Origin: DASYSL01 sp036003365
Lineage (GTDB): Bacteria > Eisenbacteria > RBG-16-71-46 > DASYSL01
Assembly (NCBI GenBank): GCA_036003365.1
Contig: DASYSL010000186.1
Span: forward strand, 1-22,280
DNA: 22,280 bases
Direction: 5' to 3'
How positions within the stretch are numbered: position 1 is the stretch's first letter; each line of letters opens with the position of its first letter. Below the pieces are notes generated by a model. It was not told the origin of the DNA and searched no databases. It was given only the letters and a program-made list of their open reading frames with translations. The translations under genes and the position numbers were made by a program. Shown one piece after another: positions 20,800-22,280 of the stretch.

Positions 20800-21723
20800 T
20801 CACCGCTTTGTCGAAGCCCACACCTCGAGCATCGTCGTGAGCGTCCCGGCATGGATCGCGACCGTGTCGACGAGACGCCGCGCGTAACCCCCACCCAGGG
20901 TGATCGCGACCGGTACGCCGGCCTGCGCGCACGCGGAGATCACCAGGCGATCGCGCTCACGAAGCCCCGGCCGCGTGATGCCGAGATCGCCGAGCTGGTC
21001 CTCCTCGAAGGGATCCGCCCCCGCCTGATAGACGACGAAATCGGGCCGCGCCCGCTCCAGAATGCGCGGCAGGGCGCGCGACAGCTCGTCGAGGTAGCGC
21101 TCGTCGCCCGCGTGGTCCTCGAGGCCGATGTCCCAGTCGCTCTTCTCCTTCACCGGGTAGAGGTTCTCCTGGTGGATGGAGAACGTGAACACGCTGTCGT
21201 CGTCCTGGAAGATGCGCGCCGTGCCGTTCCCCTGGTGGAGGTCGCAGTCGACCACGGCGGCGCGCTGGATGCGTCCCTCGCGCTGTAGGACGCGGATGCC
21301 GATGGCGATGTCGTTCAGATAGCAGAAGCCGGCCGCCATGTCGGCGAAGGCATGGTGGAAGCCCCCGCCGCAGTTGGCGGCGAAGCCGCGCGTGAGCGCC
21401 TCGCGGCAGGCCACGATCGACCCGCCGGCGCCTCGCACGTAGGCGCGCACGATCTCGGGCGTGAGCGGGAACTCGGAGAAGCCGGTGCGCGGGCCCATGC
21501 GCCCGCTCAGGAACTCGTCGAGATACTCCGGCGTGTGCACGAGGGCGAGCTCCTCGCGCGTGGCCAGCGGCGGCTCGATCCATTCCTCGGGCTCGGTGAC
21601 GCCGGCATCGATGAGCGCCTTTTTCGTGCCCGGATACTTGGCGATGGGAAAAACGTGGGCGCCGATCTCCACGTAGTAGTCGGGGTGATAGACGAAGGCG
21701 GGACGATCCTTGAAGGGGTGCAT
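20800..21723 (-). CDS. Histone deacetylase family zinc hydrolase (AcuC/HDAC-like)
   Basis: 307-residue arginase/deacetylase-fold enzyme. Active-site residues line up with HDACs: paired His123-His124 in GGGFHHAFADMAAGFCYLND; zinc ligands Asp161 and His163 in VVDCDLHQGNGTA and Asp237 in YQAGADPFEEDQLG; transition-state Tyr280 in ITLGGGYAR. All needed residues are present, so it should be active as an amidohydrolase on acetyl-lysine, acetylpolyamine or another N-acyl substrate. ATG 21723 gives MHPFKDRPAFVYHPDY, where YHPDY is the normal family start; the frame upstream of it overlaps the next gene. It begins only 13 bases after the stop of the exported-protein gene on the same strand, so the two may be one transcript. 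No acs or acuA is adjacent. Confidence 0.92.
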   Translation of the reverse strand: MHPFKDRPAFVYHPDYYVEIGAHVFPIAKYPGTKKALIDAGVTEPEEWIEPPLATREELALVHTPEYLDEFLSGRMGPRTGFSEFPLTPEIVRAYVRGAGGSIVACREALTRGFAANCGGGFHHAFADMAAGFCYLNDIAIGIRVLQREGRIQRAAVVDCDLHQGNGTARIFQDDDSVFTFSIHQENLYPVKEKSDWDIGLEDHAGDERYLDELSRALPRILERARPDFVVYQAGADPFEEDQLGDLGITRPGLRERDRLVISACAQAGVPVAITLGGGYARRLVDTVAIHAGTLTTMLEVWASTKR

Positions 21724-21736
21724 GCGGCCAACCCTA

Positions 21737-22279
21737 CTACGGACGGGGCGTCGCGTACCTCGCCTTGACGGACGCCCAAGTGGGCCCGTGTGCAGGAACC
21801 GTCGCCAAGGTGCCCTCACGGAACCAGAGATCGAGTCCGTCGTCCCGCGGGTCACCTAGGATCACGCACCGTCCCCAGGGATACTCATCGTGCGAGTCCC
21901 CGAAGATGCCGCCGTTGAGCACGGCCCCGGAAGGAAAATCGAAAATTTCCATCACATACCGATTGCCCGGAACGAGCGGGACGGGGGAATCGAACAAGAA
22001 ACGGGTGACTTGGAAGCCGAGAAACGAAGGAGGGATCACGAAGTAGGCAGTGGTGCCGTCACGGCTCGTGGCCACGACCGGGCCCGTGATCGTGTCCTCA
22101 TGGATGCGAATCCGCATCGTCGCCCCGGCCTGGATCGTCGCCTGCATCTCGACCACGTCGAGGGACGCCTGCTGGGGCACGAACTCCTGGCCCGTGGGCG
22201 CGTAGAAGAGGAAACTGAATTCGGAACCCGGATAGGCCAAAGCCTGCTGATCCACAACGATGTCGTTCGGCAGATCGGG
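21737..22279 (-). CDS. Probable extracellular beta-sandwich protein (5' partial)
   Basis: The frame runs off the right edge, so the N-terminus, including any signal peptide, is missing; about 180 residues are visible. The readable part begins DLPNDIVVDQQALAYPGSEF and continues in regular beta-strand rhythm: GQEFVPQQASLDVVEMQ, MRIRIHEDTITGPVVATS, VTRFLFDSPVPLVPGNRYVM and EIF. This resembles exported carbohydrate-binding-like or choice-of-anchor domains ('Q.F.P....LD.VE....'). There is no PEP-CTERM or other sorting tail at its C-terminus (ends KARYATPRP). The GTG at 22255 is not a convincing start because the strand pattern extends beyond it. Function unknown. Confidence 0.7.
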   Translation of the reverse strand, partial: PDLPNDIVVDQQALAYPGSEFSFLFYAPTGQEFVPQQASLDVVEMQATIQAGATMRIRIHEDTITGPVVATSRDGTTAYFVIPPSFLGFQVTRFLFDSPVPLVPGNRYVMEIFDFPSGAVLNGGIFGDSHDEYPWGRCVILGDPRDDGLDLWFREGTLATVPAHGPTWASVKARYATPRP

Positions 22280-22280
22280 A

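Overview
The window is high-GC bacterial chromosome, roughly two thirds G+C by eye. YidC carries a large periplasmic domain, which points to a Gram-negative (diderm) cell. The block yidC - khpB(jag) - rsmG - parS cluster - parA - parB - bactofilin is the classic origin-proximal neighbourhood, so the replication origin is probably close, most likely to the left of the window. The sequence alone does not fix the phylum; a myxobacterium-like or other deep, GC-rich diderm lineage would fit. No tRNA, rRNA, CRISPR array, insertion sequence or prophage was seen.

Layout. (1) 1-5758, plus strand: cell-envelope and chromosome-maintenance genes: yidC (5' cut by the window edge), khpB with an 18-bp repeat linker, rsmG, three parS sites directly after the rsmG stop codon, parA and parB overlapping by ATGA, and a bactofilin. 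(2) 5953-9404, minus strand: a fadI-like thiolase translationally coupled (GTGA overlap) to a fadJ-like fused hydratase/dehydrogenase. Divergent from it (9557-11353, plus) is a long-chain acyl-CoA synthetase, followed at once by an EamA-type transporter whose start region appears frameshifted. (3) 12253-13337, minus: a small single-span membrane protein, a small unknown protein, and a NUDIX protein of the CoA-pyrophosphatase type. (4) 13405-17834, minus: a four-gene acyl-CoA operon read as 3-hydroxyacyl-CoA dehydrogenase -> aldehyde dehydrogenase -> thiolase -> enoyl-CoA hydratase, with a palindrome in front and a strong hairpin terminator behind. (5) 18002-19872, minus: two exported proteins of unknown function, one a Tyr-rich then Gly/Arg-rich low-complexity protein. 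(6) 19980-22280: a CopD-like membrane protein, about 340 bp with no confident gene, a zinc-dependent histone-deacetylase-family enzyme, and the 3' part of a probable extracellular beta-sandwich protein running off the right edge.

How it fits together: the central 12 kb is a fatty-acid or acyl-CoA degradation island. The synthetase activates acids, and two parallel hydratase/dehydrogenase/thiolase sets degrade the CoA esters. An aldehyde dehydrogenase could feed acids in, and a CoA-ester/CoA-hydrolysing NUDIX enzyme could trim the CoA pool. No acyl-CoA dehydrogenase lies in the window, so the first oxidation step must be encoded elsewhere.

I found no clearly new multi-gene system. The best candidates for a second look are the low-complexity exported protein locus (18002-19872), the palindromic signals in front of both beta-oxidation operons, and the apparent single-base lesion at the start of the EamA gene.
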